DNA from: Chryseobacterium salivictor
GTDB taxonomy: Bacteria > Bacteroidota > Bacteroidia > Flavobacteriales > Weeksellaceae
Direction of reading: 5' to 3'
DNA length: 64,000 bases
NCBI RefSeq assembly: GCF_004359195.1
Contig: NZ_CP037954.1
Coordinates: 1,364,001 to 1,428,000 of the forward strand
The position numbers were made by a program, and so were the translations under genes. Below, one piece after another: positions 18,533 to 26,567 of the stretch. The notes beneath the pieces were generated by a model, which was not told the DNA's origin, searched no databases, and saw only the letters and a program-made list of their open reading frames with translations. How positions within the stretch are numbered: the stretch's first letter is position 1; each line of letters starts with the position of its first letter.

Positions 18533-19288
18533 ATGACAGACGATAAATTAGCAGTACTCATCGATGCGGACAATGTTCCGTACAAGAATGTAAAGGAAAT
18601 GCTGGAGGAAATTTCCAAAAATGGAACGCCAACCATCAAAAGAATTTATGCCGACTGGACCAAGCCCACTGTTTCGGGATGGAAAAATGTTTTGCTTGAA
18701 AATGCAATTACTCCAATCCAGCAATACAGTTATACGACCGGAAAAAATTCCAGCGACAGTGCCTTGATTATCGATGCGATGGATATTTTGTATTCCGAAA
18801 AGGTCAATGGTTTTTGCATCGTTTCCAGCGACAGCGATTTTACGAGACTGGCGACAAGACTTCGGGAAGCCGGAATGAATGTGATCGGATTTGGCGAAAA
18901 AAAGACACCGAAACCATTTATATCAGCCTGCGATAAATTTATTTATCTCGAGATTTTAAACGATACAGAGGAGTCCGAAAAAGAGTCTGAAAATACAGTC
19001 ACTAAAAAAACGGAAAAACCAAAACGAAAAAAAGAACCGCTCAGTAAAGTTGACGGCAGAACCATTAAATTAATTACGGAAAGTATTAACGATCTGGGAG
19101 ACGAAGACGGCTGGACTTTCCTCGGGAATCTCGGCAGTTTCATCATCAAAAAGAAACCGGACTTTGATCCGCGGAATTTCGGTTTTCCAAAACTTTTACC
19201 TTTGATTAAAAGTATCGGCAAGATTGAAATTGATGAACGCGAAACCGGCGTGAATAATATTCGGCATATTTATGTGAAGGTGAAATAG
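18533..19288 (+). CDS. NYN (LabA/PIN-like) domain protein with C-terminal OST-HTH/LOTUS domain
   Basis: 251 residues. Residues ~1-145 are a NYN domain of the PIN nuclease fold: VLIDADNVPY carries the first acidic pair, SSDSALIIDAMD the second and IVSSDSDFTRLATRLREAG the third. A charged Lys/Glu linker (~146-165) leads to a LOTUS/OST-HTH winged-helix domain (~168-250), a module that binds RNA, including G-quadruplex RNA in studied cases. The combination suggests a metal-dependent RNA-degrading or RNA-binding protein. The target is unknown. It is a stand-alone gene. Confidence 0.82.
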   Translation: MTDDKLAVLIDADNVPYKNVKEMLEEISKNGTPTIKRIYADWTKPTVSGWKNVLLENAITPIQQYSYTTGKNSSDSALIIDAMDILYSEKVNGFCIVSSDSDFTRLATRLREAGMNVIGFGEKKTPKPFISACDKFIYLEILNDTEESEKESENTVTKKTEKPKRKKEPLSKVDGRTIKLITESINDLGDEDGWTFLGNLGSFIIKKKPDFDPRNFGFPKLLPLIKSIGKIEIDERETGVNNIRHIYVKVK

Positions 19289-19519
19289 ATTTAGGTGATT
19301 TTTTTTAACCGCAAAAGGAACAAAAGTTTTATTCTTTTTTTAAGTTTTTCAAAAGACTAAAAAAGTTGCATGTTTTCTATTATCGAAGAGAATCTTAATG
19401 TTCTGCATTTCTTAATCCAAAACTTAATGGTTTGATATTCTTAATTATAGAACTCAAATCATTAAAAAAGTCAATCATTTAGGATTAATTGGTCATACAG
19501 AAATCATCCTGCCTTAAGA

Positions 19520-19552
19520 GTCAGCATACAGTCAGTATACAGTCAGCATACA
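19520..19552 (+). repeat. Three tandem copies of GTCAGCATACA
   Basis: Units at 19520-19530, 19531-19541 (one C-to-T change) and 19542-19552, followed by a partial GTGCAG. Spacing is exactly one helical turn. Confidence 0.9.
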
Positions 19553-19658
19553 GTGCAGGTTGGTATCGGGGAGAGTGCAGTAAAAGTAAAATGTGCACCG
19601 ATTTATTTTGATGTATCTTTCCGCATTTTGTGCTTGATTCTACTGATTTTGAAACAAA

Positions 19659-19683
19659 AAACGCATCCCGAAAAGATGCGTTT
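19659..19683 (-). terminator. Intrinsic terminator of the purine nucleoside phosphorylase gene
   Basis: 9-bp stem AAACGCATC/GATGCGTTT with a 7-nt loop, then a T-run on the minus strand. Confidence 0.85.
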
Positions 19684-19704
19684 CTCTATTTGTATGCTGA
19701 AAAA

Positions 19705-20523
19705 TTAAGCGTTGTAATTTTTCACCAAACCTTTTACAATTTTAATGACATTTGGCATTGCTTTATCGGCGGCCTGCAGAACTTCTTCGTGCGAAACCGT
19801 GAAAGCGATATCCGGTCCGCCCACATCAGTGATAATGGAAATCCCGAAACAATCCATACCCTGATGCTTAGCGACGATTACTTCCGGAACGGTGCTCATT
19901 CCAACAGCGTCACCGCCGATGGCTTTTATCATTCCGTATTCTGCCGGTGTTTCAAAAGTTGGCCCCTGCAACGCGACATAGCAACCTTGATGCGCTTTAA
20001 TGCCTAAGTCTTTGGCAACATTTAAAGCGACTTCAATCATCTTTTTGTTGTACGGCTCGCTCATGTCCACAAACCGTGGGCCGAGTTCGTCTAAGTTTTT
20101 TCCACGCAGCGGATGTTCCGGCATCATGTTGATATGATCGTTAATAATCATTACATCGGCAACATTGAATGCGGGATTTACGCCACCGGCAGCATTCGAT
20201 AAAATCAGATTTTTAATTCCCAATAAATGAAAAACCCGGAAAGGGAAAACGATGGTTTGAATATTGTGCCCTTCATAATAATGAAATCTGCCGCTCATCA
20301 TCAGCACTTTTTTACCCTCAAGTTTTCCGTAAATTAATTGTCCGCCATGTCCGGCGACGGTCGTTTGGGGGAAATTCGGGATTTCAGGATATTCTAAAAT
20401 ATGAATCGGTTCCACTTCGTCTTTCAGTTTTCCTAAACCGGAACCTAAAACGATTGCAAAATCGGGGGTGTCCTGAATGATGTTTTTAATGAAACCAGCA
20501 GTCTCTTTAATTTTTTCTAACAT
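19705..20523 (-). CDS. Purine nucleoside phosphorylase
   Basis: 272 residues. Phosphorolysis of (deoxy)inosine and guanosine to free base and ribose-1-phosphate, in purine salvage. Family motifs are VLGSGLGKLKDEV at the N-terminus, MMSGRFHYYEGH, LSNAAGGVNP, FVDMSEPYNKKM and GMSTVPEVIVAKH, all of the trimeric (mammalian-like) PNP class. The start overlaps the end of lpxK by 17 nt, so the two are translated from one message despite unrelated roles. Confidence 0.95.
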   Translation of the reverse strand: MLEKIKETAGFIKNIIQDTPDFAIVLGSGLGKLKDEVEPIHILEYPEIPNFPQTTVAGHGGQLIYGKLEGKKVLMMSGRFHYYEGHNIQTIVFPFRVFHLLGIKNLILSNAAGGVNPAFNVADVMIINDHINMMPEHPLRGKNLDELGPRFVDMSEPYNKKMIEVALNVAKDLGIKAHQGCYVALQGPTFETPAEYGMIKAIGGDAVGMSTVPEVIVAKHQGMDCFGISIITDVGGPDIAFTVSHEEVLQAADKAMPNVIKIVKGLVKNYNA

Positions 20524-21532
20524 AATCTAAAATGATTTGATTAAAATCTTCCTTTCGGTCAATATTCACATTGATGGGCCAATAGTAAACAAGATCTCTA
20601 AGATAATCAAAAGTTTTCAGTCTTACGTAGTCTTTTTCGGTGGTGAGAATGAGTTTATATTCGCCGAGTTTTTTATATTCTGCAATAATATTTTTAATGT
20701 CCTGATCGGTAAAATTATGATGATCCCGGAATTTTAAATGCTTTACCTTTTTTGAAAAACGAGATAAATGTTTCAGCAAAGGTTTTGGATTGGCGATTCC
20801 GGTAATTAATAAAATGTCATAGTAATCCAGATTATTATCAGGAAGCATTTTGTCCCTGGAATACACATTTTCATCATAACCAATACTCGAAAAGAAAACG
20901 TTCTGGTCATGTTGAGGTTTGATTCTCGAAATGTAATATTGTTTTTTTTCGTCAGTCAAATCTTCCGGGCATTTGGAAACCATAATGATTTGGGCACGTT
21001 TTGCGCCGCTTCTGCTTTCCCGCAAATCTCCTGCAGGTAAAAGAAAGTCTTTAAAATAAGGATCATTATAATCCGTCATCAAAATATTAAAGCCAGGTTT
21101 TATGGCGCGGTGTTGATAAGCGTCGTCCAGTAATAAGACATTTAAATCCATGTCGGCGATCATCTTTTTTGCACCGGGAACTCTTTCTTCAGAAACGCCG
21201 ATAACAAAACGGTTTTTAAATCTTTCAAAAAGCTGCATTGCTTCATCACCTACCGTTTTGTAATTGCTGTCGTAGTTGGTAATTCCGTATCCTTTCGTTA
21301 CTCTTCCGTAACCGCGCGACAGTACGCCTGTCCGGTAATGTCTGGAAAGTAAGTCGGCGATATACATGACCATCGGCGATTTTCCGCTGCCACCCACGGA
21401 AAGATTTCCGACATTGATGATCGGAGTTTTAAATGTGGTCGATTTATAGATTCCCCAGTTATACATTGTATTTCTAATGGCAGTTGCCAAATGATAACCC
21501 AGGGAAAAAGGGTAGAGGTACCATCTTTTCAT
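20507..21532 (-). CDS. lpxK: Tetraacyldisaccharide 4'-kinase
   Basis: 341 residues from ATG 21532; the reading frame also offers a TTG three codons upstream, inside the -7 box, so the ATG is preferred. It phosphorylates the 4' position of the lipid A disaccharide at the inner face of the inner membrane. The N-terminal amphipathic or membrane segment (WYLYPFSLGYHLATAIRN) precedes the P-loop VGNLSVGGSGKSP. DDAYQHR is the conserved catalytic-region motif. It shows that the cell makes lipid A, consistent with a Gram-negative envelope. Confidence 0.95.
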   Translation of the reverse strand: MKRWYLYPFSLGYHLATAIRNTMYNWGIYKSTTFKTPIINVGNLSVGGSGKSPMVMYIADLLSRHYRTGVLSRGYGRVTKGYGITNYDSNYKTVGDEAMQLFERFKNRFVIGVSEERVPGAKKMIADMDLNVLLLDDAYQHRAIKPGFNILMTDYNDPYFKDFLLPAGDLRESRSGAKRAQIIMVSKCPEDLTDEKKQYYISRIKPQHDQNVFFSSIGYDENVYSRDKMLPDNNLDYYDILLITGIANPKPLLKHLSRFSKKVKHLKFRDHHNFTDQDIKNIIAEYKKLGEYKLILTTEKDYVRLKTFDYLRDLVYYWPINVNIDRKEDFNQIILDYVRKN

Positions 21533-21538
21533 AGGGTT

Positions 21539-21546
21539 CAAAATTA
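21539..21546 (-). promoter_or_regulatory. -7 box of the lpxK-phosphorylase operon
   Basis: TAATTTTG on the minus strand, only 6 nt before the ATG at 21532, which predicts a leaderless or nearly leaderless mRNA. Confidence 0.4.
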
Positions 21547-21657
21547 CGACTTTTTAACAGTACAGGAAACAGTTAAAACCTCATTTTTGTCAGTTCCTTA
21601 ATTTTAATGAATGATATAAATTTTGTAATTATGACCGTGGTGTTTAAACAATTTGCT

Positions 21658-21665
21658 TAATTTTG
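21658..21665 (+). promoter_or_regulatory. -7 box of ddl
   Basis: TAATTTTG, 18 nt before the ATG at 21684. Confidence 0.5.
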
Positions 21666-21683
21666 CTTCCTTAGTTTTACCTC

Positions 21684-22670
21684 ATGAGCAAAAAAAATGT
21701 GGCCGTCGTGATGGGCGGATATTCTGATGAATATAAAGTATCCCTGAAAAGTGGTCAGTTGATTTTCGATTCTCTGGACCGCGACCTTTATAATGTATAT
21801 AAAGTAGTCATTTTAAAAGATGAATGGTACTTTCTGGACGACCGTGGGGAAAAAGCCCCCATTAATAAAGAAGATTTTTCGGTAAGTTTAAGCATTGGAT
21901 TTCAGGTGAAGTTTGATGCCTGTTTTAATATTATCCACGGAAGACCTGGCGAGAACGGCGAACTTCAGGCGTATTGGAATACCATCGGTCAAAAATATAC
22001 GGGTTGTGATTTTTATCAGAGTGCCTTAACCTTTAATAAAAAAGATACCTTAGCCGTTCTTTCAAAATACGGAATTCCATCGGCGAAAAGTATTTATTTA
22101 AGGCATGGTGAAGAAATTAAGGAGGATGAAATCCTCAAAGAATTAGGCTTGCCGCTTTTTGTAAAACCGAATCAGTCGGGTTCCTCTCTGGGAATTTCGA
22201 AAGTGAAAGAACAATCAGAATTAAAGAAAGCACTGGAATTTGCTTTTGCTGAAGACGAAGAAATTTTAATTGAAAGTTTCCTCGATGGAATGGAGGTTTC
22301 AGTGGGCGTTGTTGATTTCAATAATGAAACCATTGTTTTAGGAATTACCGAAATTGTTCCTCACAAAGAGTTTTTCGATTATGAAGCGAAATATGAAGGC
22401 GCTTCCGAAGAAATTACTCCCGCCAGAATTGATGATGAAACCCGTTTAAAAGTAGAAGAGATTTCGAAACGCGCGTATGAAGCCTTAGGAATGAGTGGAT
22501 TCTCAAGAAGTGAATTCATCATTATGAAGGGAATTCCTTATATGCTCGAAATGAATACCAATCCTGGATTTTCACCGGCATCCATTTTGCCGCAACAGGC
22601 TGCTATTTATGGGATTTCCATTAAAGATCTGTGTGGGAATGAAGTAGAAAAAGCATTAGCGAAAAATTAA
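21684..22670 (+). CDS. ddl: D-alanine--D-alanine ligase
   Basis: 328 residues, ATP-grasp enzyme making D-Ala-D-Ala for peptidoglycan. Visible are NVAVVMGGYSDEYKVSLKSG at the N-terminus (glycine-rich loop, with Tyr-Lys inserted where many family members read E-x-x-V-S), PLFVKPNQSGSSLGISKV (ATP binding), GFSRSEF and the metal and substrate motif MLEMNTNPGF. Length is slightly below the E. coli enzymes but normal for Bacteroidota. coaD follows after 73 nt in the same direction. Confidence 0.95.
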   Translation: MSKKNVAVVMGGYSDEYKVSLKSGQLIFDSLDRDLYNVYKVVILKDEWYFLDDRGEKAPINKEDFSVSLSIGFQVKFDACFNIIHGRPGENGELQAYWNTIGQKYTGCDFYQSALTFNKKDTLAVLSKYGIPSAKSIYLRHGEEIKEDEILKELGLPLFVKPNQSGSSLGISKVKEQSELKKALEFAFAEDEEILIESFLDGMEVSVGVVDFNNETIVLGITEIVPHKEFFDYEAKYEGASEEITPARIDDETRLKVEEISKRAYEALGMSGFSRSEFIIMKGIPYMLEMNTNPGFSPASILPQQAAIYGISIKDLCGNEVEKALAKN

Positions 22671-22743
22671 ATAAAACCTTTTTATTTTAGATTTAAAATT
22701 ATTTTTCATCTAAAATTTTATCATTCAAAATCTAAATTCATCT

Positions 22744-23214
22744 ATGAGAGTCGCTGTTTTCCCAGGTTCATTCGATCCTATCACGCTTGGTCATTATGAT
22801 ATTGTCGAAAGGGCTTATCCTTTATTTGATAAAATAATTATCGCGATCGGACAAAATTCACAGAAAAAATACATGTTCTCTCTGGAGCAGAGAATGGAGT
22901 TTATCCGCAAATCATTTGAGAAATTTCCCAATATCGAAGTTGATCATTTTGAGGGTTTAACCATCAATTACTGTCGGAGCAAAAATGTAAATTTCATCTT
23001 GCGCGGACTAAGAAACCCAGCAGATTTCGAGTTCGAGAAAGCCATTGCCCAAACCAACCGGGAATTGACCAAAGACAATATGATTGAAACGATATTCTTA
23101 TTGACTTCTTCCGGCAAATCATTTATCAGCAGCAGCATCGTCCGTGAAATCATCACCTTTGAAGGCAATTATGAAATCCTGGTTCCGGAAGCGGTGCGTG
23201 TTCATAAGAAGTAA
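22744..23214 (+). CDS. coaD: Phosphopantetheine adenylyltransferase
   Basis: 156 residues. Transfers AMP from ATP to 4'-phosphopantetheine, the penultimate step of coenzyme A synthesis. The nucleotidyltransferase signature PGSFDPITLGHYDIVERA is at the start (TLGH variant of the HxGH box). NFILRGLRNPADFEFE and the C-terminal SSSIVREI complete the family pattern. It is likely co-transcribed with ddl. Confidence 0.96.
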   Translation: MRVAVFPGSFDPITLGHYDIVERAYPLFDKIIIAIGQNSQKKYMFSLEQRMEFIRKSFEKFPNIEVDHFEGLTINYCRSKNVNFILRGLRNPADFEFEKAIAQTNRELTKDNMIETIFLLTSSGKSFISSSIVREIITFEGNYEILVPEAVRVHKK

Positions 23215-23383
23215 TTAGGGTCAAGTTGAGACCTTTCCAAAAGCCAAATGAAGATTAAATTATTTAAAAATAGAAGATGATAAAATTGTAATGCTATAAG
23301 CCGTCACAAAAAGAAACTTTCAAATAATTGGCTTTAATAATCGAGTTTTTTCATTACCTTTTACCCATTCTCATTAAAAAAAC

Positions 23384-24019
23384 ATGGTTCAGGAAAACTT
23401 TACATTAGCCATTGAAATATTGGGCACTATTGCATTTGCGATGTCGGGCAGTTTTGCTGCGATGCAGAAGCGGTTGGATCCTTTCGGTGTGCTCATCATT
23501 GCCTTTGTCACTTCTGTCGGCGGCGGAACGATCCGTGATTTGTTGCTCGGCGTTCCCATTTTTTGGATGCACGATATGGTGATATGCTCGGTAATTTTCG
23601 TTACCTGTATTGTTTCTATGATTTTCAAGTCACTAGAAAAAAAGTTCAAGGTCACCCTTTTTATTTTCGACAGTTTTGGGCTGGGGCTTTTCACCATTGT
23701 TGGAATTCAGAAAGGGATGAATGCCGATCTGCATCCTTTGATCTGTATTACTTTAGGGACGATTACAGGATGTTTTGGGGGAATTACCCGCGATATTTTA
23801 CTGAACAGAATTCCACTGATTTTCCGGAAAGAAATTTACGCAACAGCCTGTATTGTCGGCGGCGGTATATTTTTGATGTTGGTGAAGTACACGGCACTTT
23901 CTTACGCTTTTGTACAGATTTCCACCATATTTCTGATTGTTGCCATCCGAACATTATCGATTAAATACCAGTGGCAGATACCGAAATTTTACGGGGTAGA
24001 TAATAATTCGGAAATGTAA
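23384..24019 (+). CDS. Trimeric intracellular cation channel (UPF0126/YadS) family membrane protein
   Basis: 211 residues with six to seven hydrophobic helices arranged as an internal duplication. The repeated glycine-rich motifs SVGGGTIRDLLLG (~45) and TGCFGGITRDILLN (~130) are the family hallmark, homologous to the KEV-type pore motifs of TRIC channels. It is an inner-membrane protein, and prokaryotic members conduct monovalent cations. It is a single gene, 169 nt after coaD, and a promoter was not found. Confidence 0.88.
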   Translation: MVQENFTLAIEILGTIAFAMSGSFAAMQKRLDPFGVLIIAFVTSVGGGTIRDLLLGVPIFWMHDMVICSVIFVTCIVSMIFKSLEKKFKVTLFIFDSFGLGLFTIVGIQKGMNADLHPLICITLGTITGCFGGITRDILLNRIPLIFRKEIYATACIVGGGIFLMLVKYTALSYAFVQISTIFLIVAIRTLSIKYQWQIPKFYGVDNNSEM

Positions 24020-24069
24020 GTGTTATTGTGTTTTTTAGGAGCAACAAGAGCAGGTTTTCTCAGAAATAC

Positions 24070-24143
24070 CGGTCCCGCTCTCCGTTCTATCTTTTCCTTT
24101 TTTTTCCAAAAAAGAAAAAGGATGCCACTGCGATCGGGGCTAA
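24070..24143 (+). repeat. Dispersed intergenic repeat, copy 1
   Basis: Conserved arms CGGTCCCGCTCTCCG and GGATGCCACTGCGATCGGGG flank a pyrimidine/purine hairpin core (CTTTTCC... AAAAAG). The same arms occur inverted at 31649-31732. I also associate the CTCTCCGTTxTATCTTTT... AAGGATGCC pattern with intergenic repeats in other Flavobacteriia, from memory only. Confidence 0.7.
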
Positions 24144-24264
24144 AATACCATTCAGTTTGTTTTTCAAAAAGCAGCAACTGTTCTTTCCGTCATAAAGAGT
24201 TTCATGAAATTCAGTCAAACGGATTATAAACAGCCCTTTCCTGCGCTCACAATTCCCCATAAAA

Positions 24265-24288
24265 AAAGTCTGAAATAACTCAGACTTT
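24265..24288 (-). terminator. Intrinsic terminator of the 188-aa membrane protein gene
   Basis: 9-bp stem AAAGTCTGA/TCAGACTTT, 6-nt loop, T-run on the minus strand. Confidence 0.8.
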
Positions 24289-24317
24289 CTTACTTTACCT
24301 TAAATAATTATTTTCTA

Positions 24318-24884
24318 TTAAGAGAATTTTCCTCTGTTCCGCATATTTGGATTATGCATGTGTTTCTGCATTGACGGCATTTTCAGCTGATCTTTCATCA
24401 TTTTAATCTGGTCGGTCATCATTCCTGCAGTATCTAATTTTTTTGCTTCTTCCAGTAGGTTTTTCGCTTCCTGGCGTCTTCCTTTCTGCATCGCTCCTGC
24501 TGCAATATTCAAGGTGGCCATGGCGCGGTCATGTTTCATATTCAAACCATATTCCAGGGCTTTTCTCATAAATGGTTCTACCTTCGACGGATTGTCCTGT
24601 GCCAAAGTAAGTCCCTGTAAATAATGAAAATAACCATACTGAGTCCTGTGCAACTGCGACTTATAATTGGTGATTTTATCAAGCCAACTTGAGGCTTTTA
24701 CCATATTCTGTTTTCTTAAAAACCAAAATGCCAATAAAATATATTCGTTTTTAAAGAAAAGCAAAACAGGAATGGCAGATAAAATAACCACTACGATTCC
24801 CCAGCCGATATTTCTGTTCATCATCAGATAAACTCCGCAGGCAATCATTATGGCTGTGATGACGAATTTTATGTATTTATTCAT
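24318..24884 (-). CDS. Membrane-anchored TPR-like protein of unknown function
   Basis: 188 residues. Two adjacent hydrophobic segments (~6-22 and ~27-45) anchor it in the inner membrane. Residues ~55-150 are helical, with a tetratricopeptide-like rhythm (HYLQGLTLAQDN, ALEYGLNMKHDRAMATLNIAAGAMQKGRRQEA in pairs). The Met/Lys-rich tail ends in MHNPNMRNRGKFS. I recognise it only as a small Flavobacteriia-type membrane protein. A scaffolding role is possible but unsupported. folA lies 70 nt upstream on the same strand, and a -7 box is present in between. Confidence 0.6.
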   Translation of the reverse strand: MNKYIKFVITAIMIACGVYLMMNRNIGWGIVVVILSAIPVLLFFKNEYILLAFWFLRKQNMVKASSWLDKITNYKSQLHRTQYGYFHYLQGLTLAQDNPSKVEPFMRKALEYGLNMKHDRAMATLNIAAGAMQKGRRQEAKNLLEEAKKLDTAGMMTDQIKMMKDQLKMPSMQKHMHNPNMRNRGKFS

Positions 24885-24902
24885 TGTTAAAATTTAGTGG
24901 TG

Positions 24903-24910
24903 CAAAGATA
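24903..24910 (-). promoter_or_regulatory. -7 box of the 188-aa membrane protein gene
   Basis: TATCTTTG on the minus strand, 18 nt before the ATG at 24884. Confidence 0.5.
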
Positions 24911-24954
24911 ATAATTTGTGTCGAGAATTGAAGTCTATGTAGAATTCCTGAATT

Positions 24955-25452
24955 TTAAGTTAATTTTACTTTTCGCTCATAGGTCTGAAAACAGAAATCA
25001 AACTCATTTTTGTCGTCTTTTCCATGACAAACCTCTTCTGTTTTATTCCAGATTTTAGGACTTATTTTGGGGAAAAAAGTATCCGCTTTGATATTGGTTT
25101 TTACCAGAGTTACCTCGATTTTATCTGTTAATTCAAGGGTTTGTTCATAAATATTTCCGCCGCCGATAATGAAAACCTCCTCGTCAATTTTCTTGGCAAA
25201 TTTCACGGCTTCTTTGATACTGCCGACAATCAAAATCCCTTCTTCGAACCAGTCTTTTTTTCTGCTGACTACAATATTCGTGCGGTTGGGAAGCGGTTTG
25301 CCAATACTTTCATAAGTTTTGCGGCCCATGATAATGGGATGCCCGGAAGTAATTTCTTTAAAATGGTTCAAGTCTTTTGGAAGATGCCAAAGCAATTGAT
25401 TGTCAGCACCAATTTCATTGTCTAAGCCCATTGCCACAACAATTGTAATCAT
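24955..25452 (-). CDS. folA: Dihydrofolate reductase
   Basis: 165 residues. NADPH-dependent reduction of dihydrofolate to tetrahydrofolate. It has the DHFR N-terminus IVVAMGLDNEIGADNQLLWHLPKDL with the catalytic-region acidic residue supplied by the LPKDLNHFK segment, GRKTYESIGKPLPNR, and FIIGGGNIYEQ (cofactor site). The length is typical. It is divergent from lemA; both have -7 boxes within the 77-nt spacer. Confidence 0.96.
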   Translation of the reverse strand: MITIVVAMGLDNEIGADNQLLWHLPKDLNHFKEITSGHPIIMGRKTYESIGKPLPNRTNIVVSRKKDWFEEGILIVGSIKEAVKFAKKIDEEVFIIGGGNIYEQTLELTDKIEVTLVKTNIKADTFFPKISPKIWNKTEEVCHGKDDKNEFDFCFQTYERKVKLT

Positions 25453-25468
25453 TTTATTTTAATTTTTA

Positions 25469-25476
25469 CAAATTTA
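25469..25476 (-). promoter_or_regulatory. -7 box of folA
   Basis: TAAATTTG on the minus strand, 16 nt before the ATG at 25452. Confidence 0.5.
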
Positions 25477-25488
25477 GCACATAATTTG

Positions 25489-25496
25489 TATATTTG
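25489..25496 (+). promoter_or_regulatory. -7 box of the LemA/TPM operon
   Basis: TATATTTG, 33 nt before the ATG at 25530, divergent from the folA box. Confidence 0.45.
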
Positions 25497-25529
25497 GGTA
25501 TCACTTTAAATTAAAAAAAATAATAAACT

Positions 25530-26138
25530 ATGAGAAATAAAGGATGCATGAGCGCCGGAACAATCGGTATTGCTCTTCTTGTAATTGCCGTACTGGTTTT
25601 TTTCTGGGGCAAAAATGGCTACAATAATTTTGTTGCCAAAGAACAGACAGTCAATACAAAATGGTCAAATGTTGAAACCGTTTATCAGAAACGTGCAAAC
25701 TTGATTCCCAATTTGGAACGTACGGTAAAATCCTATTCGCAATTCGAACAGGGTACTTTGACCAAAGTAATAGAAGCGCGCTCAAAAGCGACCTCAATAA
25801 CCATAGATCCTACCAATATGACCGAAGGAGATATGGCGAAGTTTCAAGCTGCTCAAGGGGAACTTACAGGTTCTTTAAGCCGATTGATGGCCGTGGTAGA
25901 AAGTTATCCCAATCTGAAGGCAGATCAGCAGTATATTAATTTCCAAAGAGAATATACGGCGATTGAAAACAGCATCCGAAGCGAAACAGTCTATTATAAC
26001 GAAGCTGCGCAGGATTATAATACGGCGATTAAAACGTTCCCAAATAATATTTTGGCCAATTTTACGAACTTTAAAGAGAAACCTTATTTTAAAGCTGAAG
26101 TTGGCGCAGAAAAAGCACCAGAAGTTTTTACAAATTAG
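25530..26138 (+). CDS. LemA family protein
   Basis: 202 residues. One N-terminal membrane helix (~9-26, GTIGIALLVIAVLVFFWG) is followed by the helical LemA domain with its diagnostic NxFVxxEQxVxxxWSNVE...YQKRANLIPNLE opening and YNEAAQDYNTAIKTFPNNI closing. Biochemical function is not established for the family; it commonly pairs with TPM-domain proteins, as here, in a three-gene operon where the next ORF begins directly after its stop codon. Confidence 0.92.
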   Translation: MRNKGCMSAGTIGIALLVIAVLVFFWGKNGYNNFVAKEQTVNTKWSNVETVYQKRANLIPNLERTVKSYSQFEQGTLTKVIEARSKATSITIDPTNMTEGDMAKFQAAQGELTGSLSRLMAVVESYPNLKADQQYINFQREYTAIENSIRSETVYYNEAAQDYNTAIKTFPNNILANFTNFKEKPYFKAEVGAEKAPEVFTN

Positions 26139-26567
26139 ATGAATACTTTCCTCACAGATTATCAAATGGCTTCTCTGGTAGAAGCCATTCAGACAGCAGA
26201 AAACCAATCCACCGGAGAAATCAGGATTCATATCGATTCCACCACCGAAGGAAATAATGCAGAGATTGCTTTTGAAGTTTTCAAAAGACTTTGTAAGGAT
26301 CAGACTGCTGAAAAAAATGCTGTACTTTTTCATGTGAATTTTGAACAGCAATATCTTACCATCATCGGTGACGAAGGAATTCATAAAAAAGTTCACCAAA
26401 AATTCTGGGATCAGATGCATGATGAATTAACAACTGCATTTTCCAAAGGCCGGTATTTCGAAAGTTTGAAAAAAGCCATTGTAGAAACCGGTACCGAACT
26501 GAAAAAATATTTCCCGATTGTGGGAGAAAATCCAAATGAACTTCCCAATGAGATTACGTTCTCGTAA
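26139..26567 (+). CDS. TPM-domain protein without membrane anchor
   Basis: 142 residues, a TPM (TLP18.3/Psb32/MOLO-1) domain: an early helix (LVEAIQTAENQSTGEIRIHI), a LFHVNFEQQYLTIIGDEGIHKK beta core, and a helical C-terminus (AIVETGTELKKYFPI). No signal peptide or hydrophobic helix is seen, so it may stay cytoplasmic or be membrane-associated via its partners. It starts at the base after the LemA stop codon and overlaps the next gene, so all three are translationally coupled. Role unknown, probably with LemA at the membrane. Confidence 0.82.
   Translation: MNTFLTDYQMASLVEAIQTAENQSTGEIRIHIDSTTEGNNAEIAFEVFKRLCKDQTAEKNAVLFHVNFEQQYLTIIGDEGIHKKVHQKFWDQMHDELTTAFSKGRYFESLKKAIVETGTELKKYFPIVGENPNELPNEITFS

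Larger units (their letters stand above)
19289..19704. other. 416-bp intergenic region with 11-bp tandem repeats
   Basis: A convergent spacer between the NYN gene and the phosphorylase gene. It contains three tandem 11-bp repeats (19520-19552) and the phosphorylase terminator. No gene was recognised. Confidence 0.6.

Noticed and set aside
19520..19552. Start of a CRISPR array
   Set aside because: The 11-bp units are directly adjacent without spacers, and there are no cas genes nearby.
21684..23214. Transferred DNA island in the ddl-coaD region
   Set aside because: Base composition and gene content are housekeeping and do not differ from neighbours; no integrase, tRNA or direct-repeat boundaries.
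24020..24229. A 69-codon ORF across the dispersed repeat
   Set aside because: It is created by the repeat's A/T hairpin and has no supporting features; both the repeat and following sequence look non-coding.
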